Source: Leclercia pneumoniae (lineage in GTDB: Bacteria > Pseudomonadota > Gammaproteobacteria > Enterobacterales > Enterobacteriaceae). From it: a DNA stretch of 64,000 nt. The number at the start of each line of letters is the position of its first letter. The stretch's first letter is position 1. Below, one piece after another: positions 8,168 to 18,981 of the stretch. Made by a program: the position numbers and the translations under genes. The stretch is taken from the NCBI RefSeq assembly GCF_017348915.1, contig NZ_CP071383.1, positions 1,612,001 to 1,676,000 on the forward strand. The letters run 5' to 3'. The notes under the pieces are model-generated. The model did not search any database and was not told the origin of the DNA. It was given only the letters and a program-made list of their open reading frames with translations.

Positions 8168-8968
8168 TTAAAAAACGGGTTCGGGTCTGTGTAGCAGGCT
8201 GGCCAGCCCGTTCAGCAGCAGGGTGTTAAAGGATTCGGGTTCGGTGACATTGCAGGCGTGGCCGCCATGGCGCATCACCACCTTTGTGCTGCGGGGCAGG
8301 GCCGCATGCAGCGCTGTGGAGCAGACCGTCGGCACCAGCAGATCGTCGGCGGAACAGATCACCTGCACCGGGCAGGCCACGCGCGCAGCCTGATGGCTAA
8401 AATCGGCTGACTTGAGGGCGGCGAGCCTGCGCAGCAGATTGGTTTTGCCCTGGAAGTGGGCCAGCGCCAGCGCCTCTTCCGCCTCCATACGTGGCGCACG
8501 GGCGGCCATCCAGTCTGCCGGGTAGAGAAACAGCGGCTGGGCCTCGACCCACGCCTGAGCACCGCCCGCATGCAGGAGCCGCTCGCGAATCTGGAAGCAG
8601 CGTCGGGTGTGTGGATTAAGCGTCAGCCACCCGTTGATGCAGACCAGCGCGCTCACGGCCTCAGGCGAGTCGATGGCCAGTTGCAGCCCCACCAGGGCGC
8701 CCAGCGCATGACCCACCACGGCGTAGCGTGAGATGCCCGCTGTTAAAAGTGCCTCGTGCAGCTCGCGGGCCATCTGTGCCAGGGAGTAGTCCTCGGGCAG
8801 CGTCGCGGTATTGCTACCCGTGCCGCGCTGGTCGTAGCAGACCACCTGATACTCCTGCTCCAGCGCAGCGAGCTGAGGCAGCCAGTAGCTGGCGCTGCCC
8901 CCGAGCCCCGAAATCAATACCACGACTGGCGCGCCCGCCCAGGGCGGCGGTGAGACGGAGAGTTTCAT
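8168..8968 (-). CDS. rutD: RutD, alpha/beta hydrolase (aminoacrylate hydrolase)
   Basis: RutD is an alpha/beta-hydrolase-fold protein that speeds aminoacrylate breakdown to malonic semialdehyde. The start at [10 protein letters not shown] gives 266 residues, the E. coli length, and places it 7 bases after rutC. A longer in-frame start 14 codons upstream would overlap rutC. The oxyanion segment [14 protein letters not shown] is near residue 16, a nucleophile-elbow-like GHALGA lies near residue 86, and the conserved His is in [13 protein letters not shown]. The usual nucleophile Ser position reads Ala (GHALG), as in E. coli RutD. Confidence 0.94.
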   Translation of the reverse strand: MKLSVSPPPWAGAPVVVLISGLGGSASYWLPQLAALEQEYQVVCYDQRGTGSNTATLPEDYSLAQMARELHEALLTAGISRYAVVGHALGALVGLQLAIDSPEAVSALVCINGWLTLNPHTRRCFQIRERLLHAGGAQAWVEAQPLFLYPADWMAARAPRMEAEEALALAHFQGKTNLLRRLAALKSADFSHQAARVACPVQVICSADDLLVPTVCSTALHAALPRSTKVVMRHGGHACNVTEPESFNTLLLNGLASLLHRPEPVF

Positions 8969-8975
8969 CAGTCCC

Positions 8976-9362
8976 TCACTTAGCGATATGCGCAACAGAG
9001 GCGATCTCAACCAGCGCTTCCGGCTTCACCAGTCCGCACTGAATGCAGAATCGCGCCGGCTTATCGCCGGGGAAGAACTCCGCGTAAATTTCGTTAATCG
9101 CGGCGTAGTTTTTCCAGTCGGTGATAAAGATGCTGTTGAAGGTCACATCCTCCAGGGTGCCACCCGCCGTCTCGATAACGCTTTTGATGGTCTCGAGCAC
9201 GTGGCGGGTTTGCCCCTTTGGGTCGTCGGGATAGACCACATTATTCTGCTTATCAAACGGCAGGGTACCGGAGACATAGACCACGCCATCGGCAAGGGTG
9301 CCCGGCACAAACGGGGCGATGGGGGTGCTGGTGCCTGGCGGGATAATGACGGATTTAGGCAT
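8976..9362 (-). CDS. rutC: RutC, Rid/YjgF family aminoacrylate deaminase
   Basis: This is a 128-residue member of the Rid (YjgF/YER057c) family, which forms trimers that deaminate enamines. In the Rut pathway it is linked to conversion of the peracid/aminoacrylate intermediates. The family signature is visible as [19 protein letters not shown] near the C terminus, with the conserved Arg in PARFCIQ. Length matches E. coli RutC. It lies 11 bases after rutB. Confidence 0.95.
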   Translation of the reverse strand: MPKSVIIPPGTSTPIAPFVPGTLADGVVYVSGTLPFDKQNNVVYPDDPKGQTRHVLETIKSVIETAGGTLEDVTFNSIFITDWKNYAAINEIYAEFFPGDKPARFCIQCGLVKPEALVEIASVAHIAK

Positions 9363-9373
9363 GGCGTGACTCC

Positions 9374-11160
<1,787 letters not shown>

Positions 11161-11242
11161 AAACCTCTCTTACTCTGTGTGGGGTGAAAGTCAGACGTGG
11201 CGCTGCATCCTGCATCTCCTCTTCAGCCGCGTACTCCTGTTT

Positions 11243-11258
11243 TGCAAAGGCGATGCCA
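11243..11258 (-). promoter_or_regulatory. Sigma-54 promoter of the rut operon
   Basis: Read on the minus strand, TGGCATCGCCTTTGCA fits the sigma-54 consensus (TGGCAC, N5, TTGCA) with the exact spacing between the GG and GC doublets. Only one consensus base is missed. It faces rutA. E. coli rut is activated by NtrC under nitrogen limitation, which fits. Confidence 0.8.
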
Positions 11259-11322
11259 GTTTTGAAAAGGTTAATGTTATTAGCGTGTTAAAAGAAAGTT
11301 GATAAAAAAGGCATTAGAAAAG

Positions 11323-11338
11323 TGGACTAAACGGTCAA
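11323..11338. promoter_or_regulatory. RutR operator
   Basis: TTGACCGTTTAGTCCA (minus strand) matches the RutR palindrome TTGACCAnnTGGTCAA at 11 of 14 defined positions. It sits between the divergent rutA and rutR starts, where RutR bound without uracil would repress rut. Confidence 0.75.
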
Positions 11339-11365
11339 AAAGTCTGCACATAAATCAGGCAGTCA

Positions 11366-11382
11366 TGCGCGATCGCGGTGCA
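11366..11382. promoter_or_regulatory. Candidate NtrC enhancer site
   Basis: TGCGCGATCGCGGTGCA resembles the NtrC dyad TGCACC-N5-GGTGCA, with one perfect half-site and two mismatches in the other. It is about 120 bases upstream of the sigma-54 promoter, a usual enhancer distance. Confidence 0.45.
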
Positions 11383-11442
11383 GAATATCGTGTCATGTCA
11401 GGGGTTTTGCTATGCTGTTGGCAAAGAAAAAGGAGTGAGCAC

Positions 11443-12081
11443 ATGGCACAAGGCGCAGTGAAGGGCACCGGTAAGCGGTCGCAGGCGGTGAGCGCAAAAA
11501 AAGCGGCGATCCTGGCGGCGGCGCTTGAGACCTTTTCCCAGTTTGGCATCCACGGTACTCGTCTCGAACAGGTTGCTGAGCTGGCGGGGGTGTCAAAAAC
11601 GAATCTGCTCTATTACTACCCGTCTAAAGAGGTGCTGTACGTGGCGGTATTACGCCAAATTCTTGACGTCTGGCTGGCACCGCTGAAGGCGTTTCGCGAG
11701 GAGTTCACCCCGCTGGTGGCCATCTCGGAGTACATTCGCCTGAAACTGGAAGTGTCGCGTGACTACCCGCAGGCTTCCCGGCTTTTCTGTCTGGAGATGT
11801 TGCAGGGCGCTCCGCTGCTAAAAGAAGAGCTGACCGGGGGCGTGAAAGCGCTGGTGGATGAAAAATCGGCCATTATTGCGGGCTGGGTGGCCAGCGGCAA
11901 ACTGGCGGCGGTGGATCCGCACCATCTGATCTTTATGATCTGGGCCGCGACCCAGCACTATGCTGACTTCTCGGCGCAGGTAGAGGCGGTGACGGGCAAG
12001 ACCTTACAGGATGAGGCGTTCTTCCAGCGCACCGCCGAAAACGTGCAGCGGATGATTATTGAAGGGATCCGCGTGCGTTAG
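11443..12081 (+). CDS. rutR: TetR-family regulator RutR
   Basis: RutR represses rutABCDEFG and is released by uracil; in E. coli it also acts at carAB and other genes. The start at MAQGAVKGTG gives 212 residues, as in E. coli, and AAGGAG lies 8 bases upstream. A 48-codon upstream extension of the frame has no support. The TetR helix-turn-helix covers about residues 20-65 (GTRLEQVAELAGVSKTNLLY), followed by the helical ligand-binding domain. The gene is divergent from rutA. Its TAG stop overlaps the stop of the convergent LprI-like gene. Confidence 0.96.
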   Translation: MAQGAVKGTGKRSQAVSAKKAAILAAALETFSQFGIHGTRLEQVAELAGVSKTNLLYYYPSKEVLYVAVLRQILDVWLAPLKAFREEFTPLVAISEYIRLKLEVSRDYPQASRLFCLEMLQGAPLLKEELTGGVKALVDEKSAIIAGWVASGKLAAVDPHHLIFMIWAATQHYADFSAQVEAVTGKTLQDEAFFQRTAENVQRMIIEGIRVR

Positions 12082-12473
12082 TTGGCCGGGGGAAGCGGGC
12101 AGCTCAAATCGCCCTCTTCACACTGCATCAGGCTGGCGAGCATGGCTTCGCGCTCGCTGGTCTTCTCGGTAAGACACTGATTGACGATCATGGGCTGTAC
12201 GGAGCCGCCCTCAGTGCCAGAGCCGATAAAGGCGCAGTCAGCGTCGCGCAATTTAATCCACGCCAGCTGGGCGTTTTTCAGCAACCCTTGCTGAGCGCCA
12301 GCCGCACGCTTCATTGCTGCCTGGTATGTCTGGTTCAACTTACTATCCGCCTCCTGATACTGTTTTGCCGTGCAGATATTCAGATCCAGTTGCGTCGTCG
12401 CGTTTGCGCACTCATCCGCCAGCGCACTGGCGCTTAACAGCAACGCGGTGCCGGCGATCAGTAAAGATTTCAC
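12078..12473 (-). CDS. LprI-like (DUF1311) periplasmic protein
   Basis: This 131-residue secreted protein has a Sec signal peptide (residues 1-19, ending SASALA). Its Cys-rich domain of the DUF1311/LprI type carries the hallmark Trp and Asp of LAWIKLRDADCAF near residues 70-82. Some relatives inhibit lysozyme; others have no known role. The stop overlaps the rutR stop by four bases (TTAG) on the opposite strand. The gene is not at this place in E. coli K-12 as I recall it. Confidence 0.8.
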   Translation of the reverse strand: MKSLLIAGTALLLSASALADECANATTQLDLNICTAKQYQEADSKLNQTYQAAMKRAAGAQQGLLKNAQLAWIKLRDADCAFIGSGTEGGSVQPMIVNQCLTEKTSEREAMLASLMQCEEGDLSCPLPPAN

Positions 12474-12498
12474 GTTTTCTCCCAGGGCTTAAAACGAA

Positions 12499-12522
12499 AA
12501 AAGCTCCGTTACCGGAGCTTTT
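12499..12522 (-). terminator. Intrinsic terminator of putA
   Basis: AAAAGCTCCG and CGGAGCTTTT form a 10-bp stem with a 4-base loop, and the minus strand continues with a T run. It lies 12 bases after the putA stop, in front of the LprI-like gene. Confidence 0.85.
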
Positions 12523-12534
12523 ATTAGCATAGCG

Positions 12535-15500
12535 TTAACCGATTGTCATCAGGCTTGCGTTGCCCCCGGCTGCGGCGGTGTTGACGCTGAGCGAACGCTC
12601 AACGTACAGACGCTCCAGCAGCAGATTCGTTTCACCGCGGGCGAAGCCCTGCACCGAAACAATCGCCCCTTCGCGGGCCGCAACCTCTTCGCAGAGTTCA
12701 CGCAGCTGGTCAGAGTCGCCGTGGTAAATCACCGCATCGAACGGCTGGCGGGCCAGCTCCTCTTGTTTTGCAAAGTGGATCCGCTCGCTGACCGCCTTAG
12801 GCAGCTGTTTGGCCATGTCGCGGTGCAGGCCATCTTCTGGCCACAGCACTTCACAACCCGTTGCCAGCGCACCGGCCAGCTGGACCAGGGCATCCTGCTC
12901 GTTATCCGCCACACAGAGCACACGCTCACGCGGCATCAGCGTCCAGGTGTTGCGCTCGCCGGTTGGGCCCGGAAGCAGACGCTGCGTACCGGCCTGCGCC
13001 AGCTCGCCATACTGCAGGCACAGGGCATGCAGTTCCGGGCGTTTCTCTGCCCAGGCTGCCAGCGCCTCCAGCGGATGGGTAAGGACGGTTTTCACCTGGG
13101 TGTCCACCGCGTACTGCGCATCCTGACGCGCCAGGGTTACACCCAGTGCGTTCTCCGGGCGGTTCGCCAGCAGACGATAAAGGTACATTGGACCACCGGC
13201 TTTCGGACCGGTGCCCGACAGGCCTTCACCGCCAAACGGCTGCACGCCGACCACAGCACCGACCATGTTGCGGTTGACGTACAGGTTGCCCACTTTGGCG
13301 CTGCCCGTCACCTGCGCGATGGTTTCGTCGATACGGGTATGCACGCCGAGAGTCAGACCGTAGCCGGAGGCGTTGATCTGTTCAATCAGCGCGGCAAGGT
13401 TATTACGGCTGTAGCGCACCACGTGCAGCACCGGGCCGAAGACCTCTTTTTTCAGCTCATCGAAGCTGGCGAGCTCAATCAGGGTCGGTGCCACGAAGGT
13501 ACCGGTTTTCCACTCACGGGCGTCGTCGCTATTTTCACGGACGGCCTGGTAGACCGGGCGGCCTTTAGCACGCATCGCCTGAATGTGATTTTCAATGTTG
13601 GCTTTCGCTTCGGCATCGATGACCGGCCCGATATCGGTGGTGAGACGACCCGGGTTGCCCATGCGGCACTCGGCCATCGCACCACGCAACATTTTCAGCG
13701 TATGGTCGGCAATGTCGTCCTGCAGGCAGAGAACTCGCAGGGCGGAGCAGCGCTGACCCGCGCTGTCGAAGGCGGAGGAGAGCACGTCTACCACCACCTG
13801 TTCGGTCAGGGCAGAAGAGTCGACAATCATGGCGTTCATGCCGCCGGTTTCCGCAATCAGCGGCGTCGGGCGGCCCTGTGCGTCAAGACGGGTAGCAATG
13901 TTGCGTTGCAGCATCGAGGCCACTTCAGTGGAGCCGGTAAACATCACGCCGCGCACCCGAGTGTCGGCGGTGAGCTGAGCACCGACGGTTTCACCGCGTC
14001 CTGGCAGCAGCTGCACCACGCCCGGCGGCACGCCCGCTTCCAGCAGAATAGAGATGCCCTGAGCCGCAATCAGCGGGGTTTGCTCAGCCGGTTTTGCCAG
14101 CACGCTATTGCCTGCGGCCAGCGCGGCGGCAATCTGGCCGGCGAAGATCGCCAGCGGGAAGTTCCACGGGCTGATACAGACGACCGGCCCCAGAGGACGG
14201 TGCGTTTCGTTATCGAAATCATCGCGCACCTGACCTGCATAGTAGTGCAGGAAATCGACCGCCTCACGCACTTCGGCGATGGCATTACTGAAGCTCTTGC
14301 CCGCTTCGCGCACCAGGATGCCAATCAGTTGCTGCATCTGGTCTTCCATCAGCACCGCGGCGCGCTCCAGAATGGCGGCACGTTCCTGCGGCGGGGTGGC
14401 GAACCAGATCGGGGCGTTATTCACTGCGCTATCCAGCGCCTGGTTAACTTCCTCTTCGGTGGCTTCACGCACATAGCCAACAATATCTTTTGGCTCTGCC
14501 GGGTTGAGCACCGGCTGCATATCACCGTCAGTCACCGGCTGTTCGAGGATCGGTTTGGCCTGCCATTTATGCAGGGCGCTGTTGAGCAGGGAAGAGGAGA
14601 GGGAGGCCAGACGGTGTTCGTTCGCCAGGTCCAGACCCGCGGAGTTGACGCGACCTTCGCCGTACAGATCGCGCGGCAGGGCAATTTTCGGATGCGGCAG
14701 GCCAACCTGACCCTCCTGCGCGGCCATCTTCTCTACCGCCTGTACCGGATCGGCCACCAGCTCATCCAGCGGCAGGGTGGTATCGGCGATACGGTTAACG
14801 AAGGAGGTGTTAGCACCGTTTTCCAGCAGACGACGAACCAGATACGCCAGCAGCGTTTCGTGGGTGCCGACCGGAGCATAAATGCGGCATGGACGGTTGA
14901 GTTTTCCTTCCGCCACTTTACCGGTGACCTGCTCGTACAGAGGCTCACCCATACCGTGCAGACACTGGAACTCATACTGACCCGGGTAGTAGTTCTGCCC
15001 CGCCAGCTGATAAATCGCCGCCAGCGTGTGCGCGTTGTGGGTCGCAAACTGCGGGTAGATCAGATTGGGCACGCCAAGCAATTTTTTCGCGCAGGCAAGG
15101 TAAGAGACATCGGTATACACCTTGCGGGTATAAACCGGGTAGCCTTCCAGCCCTTCCATCTGGGCACGTTTGATTTCGCTATCCCAGTAGGCGCCTTTCA
15201 CCAGACGGATCATCAGGCGGCGACGGCTGCGCGAAGCCAGGTCAATCAGGTAATCAATGACGAACGGACAGCGTTTCTGGTAGGCCTGAATAACAAAGCC
15301 GATCCCGTTCCAGCCCGCCAGCTCTGGCTCAAAGCACAGTTTTTCCAGCAAATCTAATGAGATCTCCAGACGATCGGCCTCTTCGGCGTCGATGTTAATG
15401 CCGATGTCATACTGCCGCGCCAGCAGGGTCAGGGATTTCAGACGGGGATAGAGCTCTTCCATTACGCGGTCGTACTGCGCGCGGCTGTAGCGCGGGTGCA

Positions 15501-16497
15501 GCGCCGAAAGCTTAATGGAGATACCCGGGCCTTCATAAATGCCGCGCCCGTTGGAGGCTTTACCGATGGCGTGGATCGCCTGCTGATAAGAGACCATATA
15601 GGCCTGCGCATCGGCGGCGGTCAGGGCCGCTTCGCCCAGCATATCGTAAGAGTAGCGGAAGCCTTTGTCTTCCAGCTTGCGGGCATTCGCCAGCGCTTCG
15701 GCGATGGTTTCGCCGGTCACAAACTGCTCGCCCATCAGGCGCATCGCCATATCCACGCCTTTGCGGATCAGCGGTTCGCCGCTTTTACCGATAATACGGT
15801 TAAGGGAGCGGGAGAGGCTGGCTTCGTTGTGGGTAGAGACCAGGCGACCGGTAAACAGCAGTCCCCAGGTGGCGGCATTAACAAACAGCGACGGGCTGCG
15901 GCCAATGTGTGACTGCCAGTTGCCGTTGCTGATTTTGTCGCGGATCAGGGCATCGCGGGTGGCTTTGTCCGGAATACGCAGCAGCGCTTCGGCCAGGCAC
16001 ATCAGGGCGACACCCTCCTGAGAGGAGAGGGAGAACTCCTGCAGCAGGCTCTGCACCATGCCGGCACGGCCGCTGGCGGTTTTCTGATTACGCAGCTTCT
16101 CGGCCAGCTGGTATGCCAGGTTATGCGCCTGAGTCGCAATCGGCTCGGGCAGGCGGGCCTGCTCCAGCAGCATCGGCACGGCGTCGGTCTCTGCACGGCG
16201 GTAAGCGGCAGTGATGGCGGCACGGCTGACAGACTGCGGCAGGATCTGCTCGGCGAACTCCAGGAAGGGCTGATAGCTCTCTTCCGCTGCGTCGGCCGTC
16301 TCGTCGCCCTCGTTAGCGGCGCCGTTTAGCAGGGCCGGCAGCTCCGGTAACCCCTCTTCGCTCTCCAGTCGCTCCAGATAATTAAAAATAGCCTGCTTAA
16401 TTAACCAGTGCGGCGTGCGGTCAATGCGGGTCGCCGCGCTCTTAATCCGTTCGCGGGTTGCGTCATCCAGCTTAACCCCCATGGTGGTCATGCCCAT
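12535..16497 (-). CDS. putA: Trifunctional PutA: repressor, proline dehydrogenase and P5C dehydrogenase
   Basis: PutA oxidises proline to glutamate in two steps (FAD-dependent proline dehydrogenase, then NAD-dependent pyrroline-5-carboxylate dehydrogenase) and represses put when it is not membrane-bound. The 1320-residue protein has an N-terminal ribbon-helix-helix (about 1-47, TTMGVKLDDATRERIKSAAT). The barrel-type dehydrogenase covers about 260-570. The aldehyde dehydrogenase part carries Glu in ETGGMN and catalytic Cys in GQRCSALRV. The ATG at 16497 has AGGAG 7 bases upstream and gives the E. coli length; 19 upstream in-frame codons lack support. It is divergent from putP. Confidence 0.97.
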   Translation of the reverse strand: MGMTTMGVKLDDATRERIKSAATRIDRTPHWLIKQAIFNYLERLESEEGLPELPALLNGAANEGDETADAAEESYQPFLEFAEQILPQSVSRAAITAAYRRAETDAVPMLLEQARLPEPIATQAHNLAYQLAEKLRNQKTASGRAGMVQSLLQEFSLSSQEGVALMCLAEALLRIPDKATRDALIRDKISNGNWQSHIGRSPSLFVNAATWGLLFTGRLVSTHNEASLSRSLNRIIGKSGEPLIRKGVDMAMRLMGEQFVTGETIAEALANARKLEDKGFRYSYDMLGEAALTAADAQAYMVSYQQAIHAIGKASNGRGIYEGPGISIKLSALHPRYSRAQYDRVMEELYPRLKSLTLLARQYDIGINIDAEEADRLEISLDLLEKLCFEPELAGWNGIGFVIQAYQKRCPFVIDYLIDLASRSRRRLMIRLVKGAYWDSEIKRAQMEGLEGYPVYTRKVYTDVSYLACAKKLLGVPNLIYPQFATHNAHTLAAIYQLAGQNYYPGQYEFQCLHGMGEPLYEQVTGKVAEGKLNRPCRIYAPVGTHETLLAYLVRRLLENGANTSFVNRIADTTLPLDELVADPVQAVEKMAAQEGQVGLPHPKIALPRDLYGEGRVNSAGLDLANEHRLASLSSSLLNSALHKWQAKPILEQPVTDGDMQPVLNPAEPKDIVGYVREATEEEVNQALDSAVNNAPIWFATPPQERAAILERAAVLMEDQMQQLIGILVREAGKSFSNAIAEVREAVDFLHYYAGQVRDDFDNETHRPLGPVVCISPWNFPLAIFAGQIAAALAAGNSVLAKPAEQTPLIAAQGISILLEAGVPPGVVQLLPGRGETVGAQLTADTRVRGVMFTGSTEVASMLQRNIATRLDAQGRPTPLIAETGGMNAMIVDSSALTEQVVVDVLSSAFDSAGQRCSALRVLCLQDDIADHTLKMLRGAMAECRMGNPGRLTTDIGPVIDAEAKANIENHIQAMRAKGRPVYQAVRENSDDAREWKTGTFVAPTLIELASFDELKKEVFGPVLHVVRYSRNNLAALIEQINASGYGLTLGVHTRIDETIAQVTGSAKVGNLYVNRNMVGAVVGVQPFGGEGLSGTGPKAGGPMYLYRLLANRPENALGVTLARQDAQYAVDTQVKTVLTHPLEALAAWAEKRPELHALCLQYGELAQAGTQRLLPGPTGERNTWTLMPRERVLCVADNEQDALVQLAGALATGCEVLWPEDGLHRDMAKQLPKAVSERIHFAKQEELARQPFDAVIYHGDSDQLRELCEEVAAREGAIVSVQGFARGETNLLLERLYVERSLSVNTAAAGGNASLMTIG

Positions 16498-16917
16498 GCC
16501 AAAACTCCTGTTGTTCTTTAATGATGTTCTAACGTTTCGAGAAATATCCACCATGTTGCAACTTTGTGCAACCGTGTTAATTGTGACAGGGCTTGCAAGC
16601 TGAAAAATGAATGGATTGTTAATGACTGGTTAGCTGAAAAAATAGGTAGCCGGCGGCGGCTAAGGCCAGTTTTTATGCGGTGCTTAACACTTTTACAAGG
16701 TGCAACCCGTAAAAGCGTGAGCGAGTGCAACCTATAGGAAAGACCTATAAATTCTGGGATGAATTCGGTGTAAATGCAGTGTTAAATCGTTTGTGTGCGA
16801 GCACTGCTTACGGCAGGATACGCGCGGCCAACAGAAATAGAGATCATCATCACGTTCCGATGATGCAATAACAAGACAATCCGGATGATTGTCGCAGAAC
16901 ATTTGCGGAGTAGTTAT
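16498..16917. promoter_or_regulatory. put control region with PutA operators
   Basis: This 420-base spacer between divergent putA and putP holds at least four copies of the PutA box GTTGCA or its complement: 16555-16560, 16567-16572 (an inverted pair), 16701-16706 and 16726-16731. TGTGACAGGGCTTGCA near 16582 is a weak CRP-like site. No gene is visible. Control of both genes by PutA, relieved by proline, is known for this locus in E. coli and Salmonella. Confidence 0.75.
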
Positions 16918-18426
16918 ATGGCAATAAGCACACCGATGCTGGTGACCTTCATCGTTTATATTTTTGGCATGATCCTTATTGGCTTCCTGGCCTGGCGATC
17001 TACCAATAGCTTTGATGATTATATTTTAGGTGGCCGCAGTTTAGGGCCGATGGTGACAGCACTCTCAGCGGGCGCCTCCGACATGAGCGGCTGGCTGCTG
17101 ATGGGCCTGCCGGGCGCCATCTTCATCTCTGGTATTTCAGAAAGCTGGATCGCGATTGGTTTGACCGTCGGGGCCTGGATCAACTGGAAGCTGGTGGCGG
17201 GCCGTCTGCGCGTGCATACCGAAGCCAACAACAATGCGCTAACCCTGCCGGACTACTTCACTGGCCGCTTCGAAGATAACAGCCGCGTGCTGCGCATCAT
17301 CTCGGCGGTGGTAATTCTAGTGTTCTTCACCATCTATTGTGCTTCCGGCATCGTGGCCGGTGCGCGTCTGTTTGAAAGCACCTTCGGTATGAGCTATGAA
17401 ACCGCGCTGTGGGCCGGTGCCGCAGCGACCATCCTCTATACCTTTGTCGGTGGGTTCCTGGCCGTCAGCTGGACTGATACCGTGCAGGCGAGCCTGATGA
17501 TCTTCGCCCTGATCCTGACGCCGGTCATTGTGATTATCACCGTGGGTGGGTTTGGCGATTCGCTGGAAGTGATTAAGCAAAAAAGCATTGAAAACGTCGA
17601 TATGCTGAAAGGGCTTAACTTCGTCGCTATCGTCTCCCTGATGGGCTGGGGGCTGGGCTATTTCGGTCAGCCACACATTCTGGCGCGCTTTATGGCGGCG
17701 GATTCTCACCACACCATCGTGCATGCGCGTCGTATCAGCATGACCTGGATGATTCTCTGCCTGGCGGGTGCCTGTGCAGTAGGCTTCTTCGGTATCGCTT
17801 ACTTCAATAACAATCCGGCGCAGGCGGGCGCGGTGAACCAGAACGCCGAGCGCGTATTCATTGAGCTGGCGCAGATCCTCTTTAACCCATGGATTGCCGG
17901 GATTTTACTGTCCGCTATTCTGGCCGCGGTGATGTCCACCCTGAGCTGCCAGCTGCTGGTCTGCTCCAGCGCCATTACTGAAGATCTCTATAAGGCTTTC
18001 CTGCGTAAAGGGGCAAGTCAGAAAGAGCTGGTATGGGTAGGGCGCTTTATGGTGCTGGTGGTGGCGCTAATTGCCATTGCGCTGGCGGCAAATCCGGATA
18101 ACCGCGTACTGGGTCTGGTGAGCTACGCCTGGGCGGGCTTTGGTGCCGCTTTCGGCCCGGTAGTCCTCTTCTCTGTACTCTGGTCGCGTATGACCCGTAA
18201 CGGCGCGCTGGCGGGGATGATCATCGGTGCGGTTACCGTTATCGTCTGGAAACAGTTCGCCTGGCTGGGCCTGTACGAAATCATCCCGGGCTTTATCTTC
18301 GCCAGCCTGGGTATTGTGATCTTTAGCTTGCTGGGCAAAGCGCCATCTGCGGCCATGCAGAAACGCTTTGCTGAAGCGGATGCCCATTATCACACGGCAC
18401 CGCCGGTTAAGCTGCAGGCGGAATAA
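16918..18426 (+). CDS. putP: Sodium/proline symporter
   Basis: PutP is the high-affinity Na+/proline symporter of the SSS family, feeding proline to PutA. The start MAISTPMLV gives 502 residues with GGAG just upstream; 11 further in-frame upstream codons have no support. About 13 transmembrane helices are evident. The SSS features are visible as LGGRSLGPMVTALSAGASDMS near residues 38-58 (the sodium and proline site region) and the helix with SAILAAVMSTLSCQLL. An intrinsic terminator follows. Confidence 0.97.
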   Translation: MAISTPMLVTFIVYIFGMILIGFLAWRSTNSFDDYILGGRSLGPMVTALSAGASDMSGWLLMGLPGAIFISGISESWIAIGLTVGAWINWKLVAGRLRVHTEANNNALTLPDYFTGRFEDNSRVLRIISAVVILVFFTIYCASGIVAGARLFESTFGMSYETALWAGAAATILYTFVGGFLAVSWTDTVQASLMIFALILTPVIVIITVGGFGDSLEVIKQKSIENVDMLKGLNFVAIVSLMGWGLGYFGQPHILARFMAADSHHTIVHARRISMTWMILCLAGACAVGFFGIAYFNNNPAQAGAVNQNAERVFIELAQILFNPWIAGILLSAILAAVMSTLSCQLLVCSSAITEDLYKAFLRKGASQKELVWVGRFMVLVVALIAIALAANPDNRVLGLVSYAWAGFGAAFGPVVLFSVLWSRMTRNGALAGMIIGAVTVIVWKQFAWLGLYEIIPGFIFASLGIVIFSLLGKAPSAAMQKRFAEADAHYHTAPPVKLQAE

Positions 18427-18444
18427 GCCTGACGCACGCTCTCT

Positions 18445-18468
18445 AAGCCGGGTACGCCCGGCTTTTTT
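18445..18468 (+). terminator. Intrinsic terminator of putP
   Basis: AAGCCGGG-TACG-CCCGGCTT is followed by a T run, 18 bases after the putP stop. Confidence 0.9.
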
Positions 18469-18529
18469 ATTGCTAAATTTTCTGTTTTACGTTGATATCT
18501 CGGGGCTTATAACAATGAGGATAGCAACC

Positions 18530-18949
18530 ATGATGTTCAAAACAGGGTTAATGGCAGGCACACTTTTACTGCTGGCTGGCTGCAGCGCACCGTCGCAACA
18601 TGCGGCGGTAGCGGAATGTAAAGCCGATAACCAGATGCAGCAAACCACGCTCTATTTCGGGCTTAACCGCCCGGCAGGGGCAGAGATTACCGGTGCGGAG
18701 TGGCAACAGTTTGTCGATCAGGACGTTACCCCACGTTTTCGTGATGGCTTAACGGTGTTTGATGCACGTGGGCAATGGCTGGGGAACGACGGGAAAGTGG
18801 CGCGGGAGCCGAGCAAGGCGCTGATGCTGATTCACGGTAAAGACGCGCAGAGTGAGAAAAATATTGAGGCACTGCGGGGGATTTATAAATCACGCTTCGC
18901 CCAGGAGTCGGTGATGCGTATTGACCAGCCGGTGTGCGTCCAGTTTTAA
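18530..18949 (+). CDS. Putative DUF3574-type lipoprotein
   Basis: This 139-residue protein has a lipoprotein signal ending in LAGC (Cys18). The mature part resembles the DUF3574 family: TTLYFGLNRPAG, then WQQFVDQDVTPRFRDGLTVFDARGQW, then a C-terminal YKSRFAQESVMRIDQPVCVQF. Function is unknown. The ATG at 18530 was chosen because GAGG lies 9 bases upstream; ATG at 18515 is an alternative. It is monocistronic between two terminators. Family naming is from pattern memory. Confidence 0.75.
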   Translation: MMFKTGLMAGTLLLLAGCSAPSQHAAVAECKADNQMQQTTLYFGLNRPAGAEITGAEWQQFVDQDVTPRFRDGLTVFDARGQWLGNDGKVAREPSKALMLIHGKDAQSEKNIEALRGIYKSRFAQESVMRIDQPVCVQF

Positions 18950-18950
18950 C

Positions 18951-18975
18951 GAAAAACGGCGGGATACCCCGCCGT
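18951..18975. terminator. Bidirectional terminator
   Basis: ACGGCGGG-ATAC-CCCGCCGT lies between the lipoprotein gene and the convergent NupC-like gene. The minus strand continues with five T, so it terminates the NupC-like transcript best. Confidence 0.8.
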
Positions 18976-18981
18976 CAAGAT

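Noticed and set aside
7850-8194. Plus-strand frames opposite the rut genes
   Set aside because: All are shadows of rutE, rutD and rutC, which match family proteins over full length.
12721-15357. 878-codon open frame on the plus strand opposite putA
   Set aside because: It is antisense to the fully conserved putA and is a product of high GC content and codon bias. It is rich in His, Arg and Gln with no recognisable domain and no ribosome binding site.
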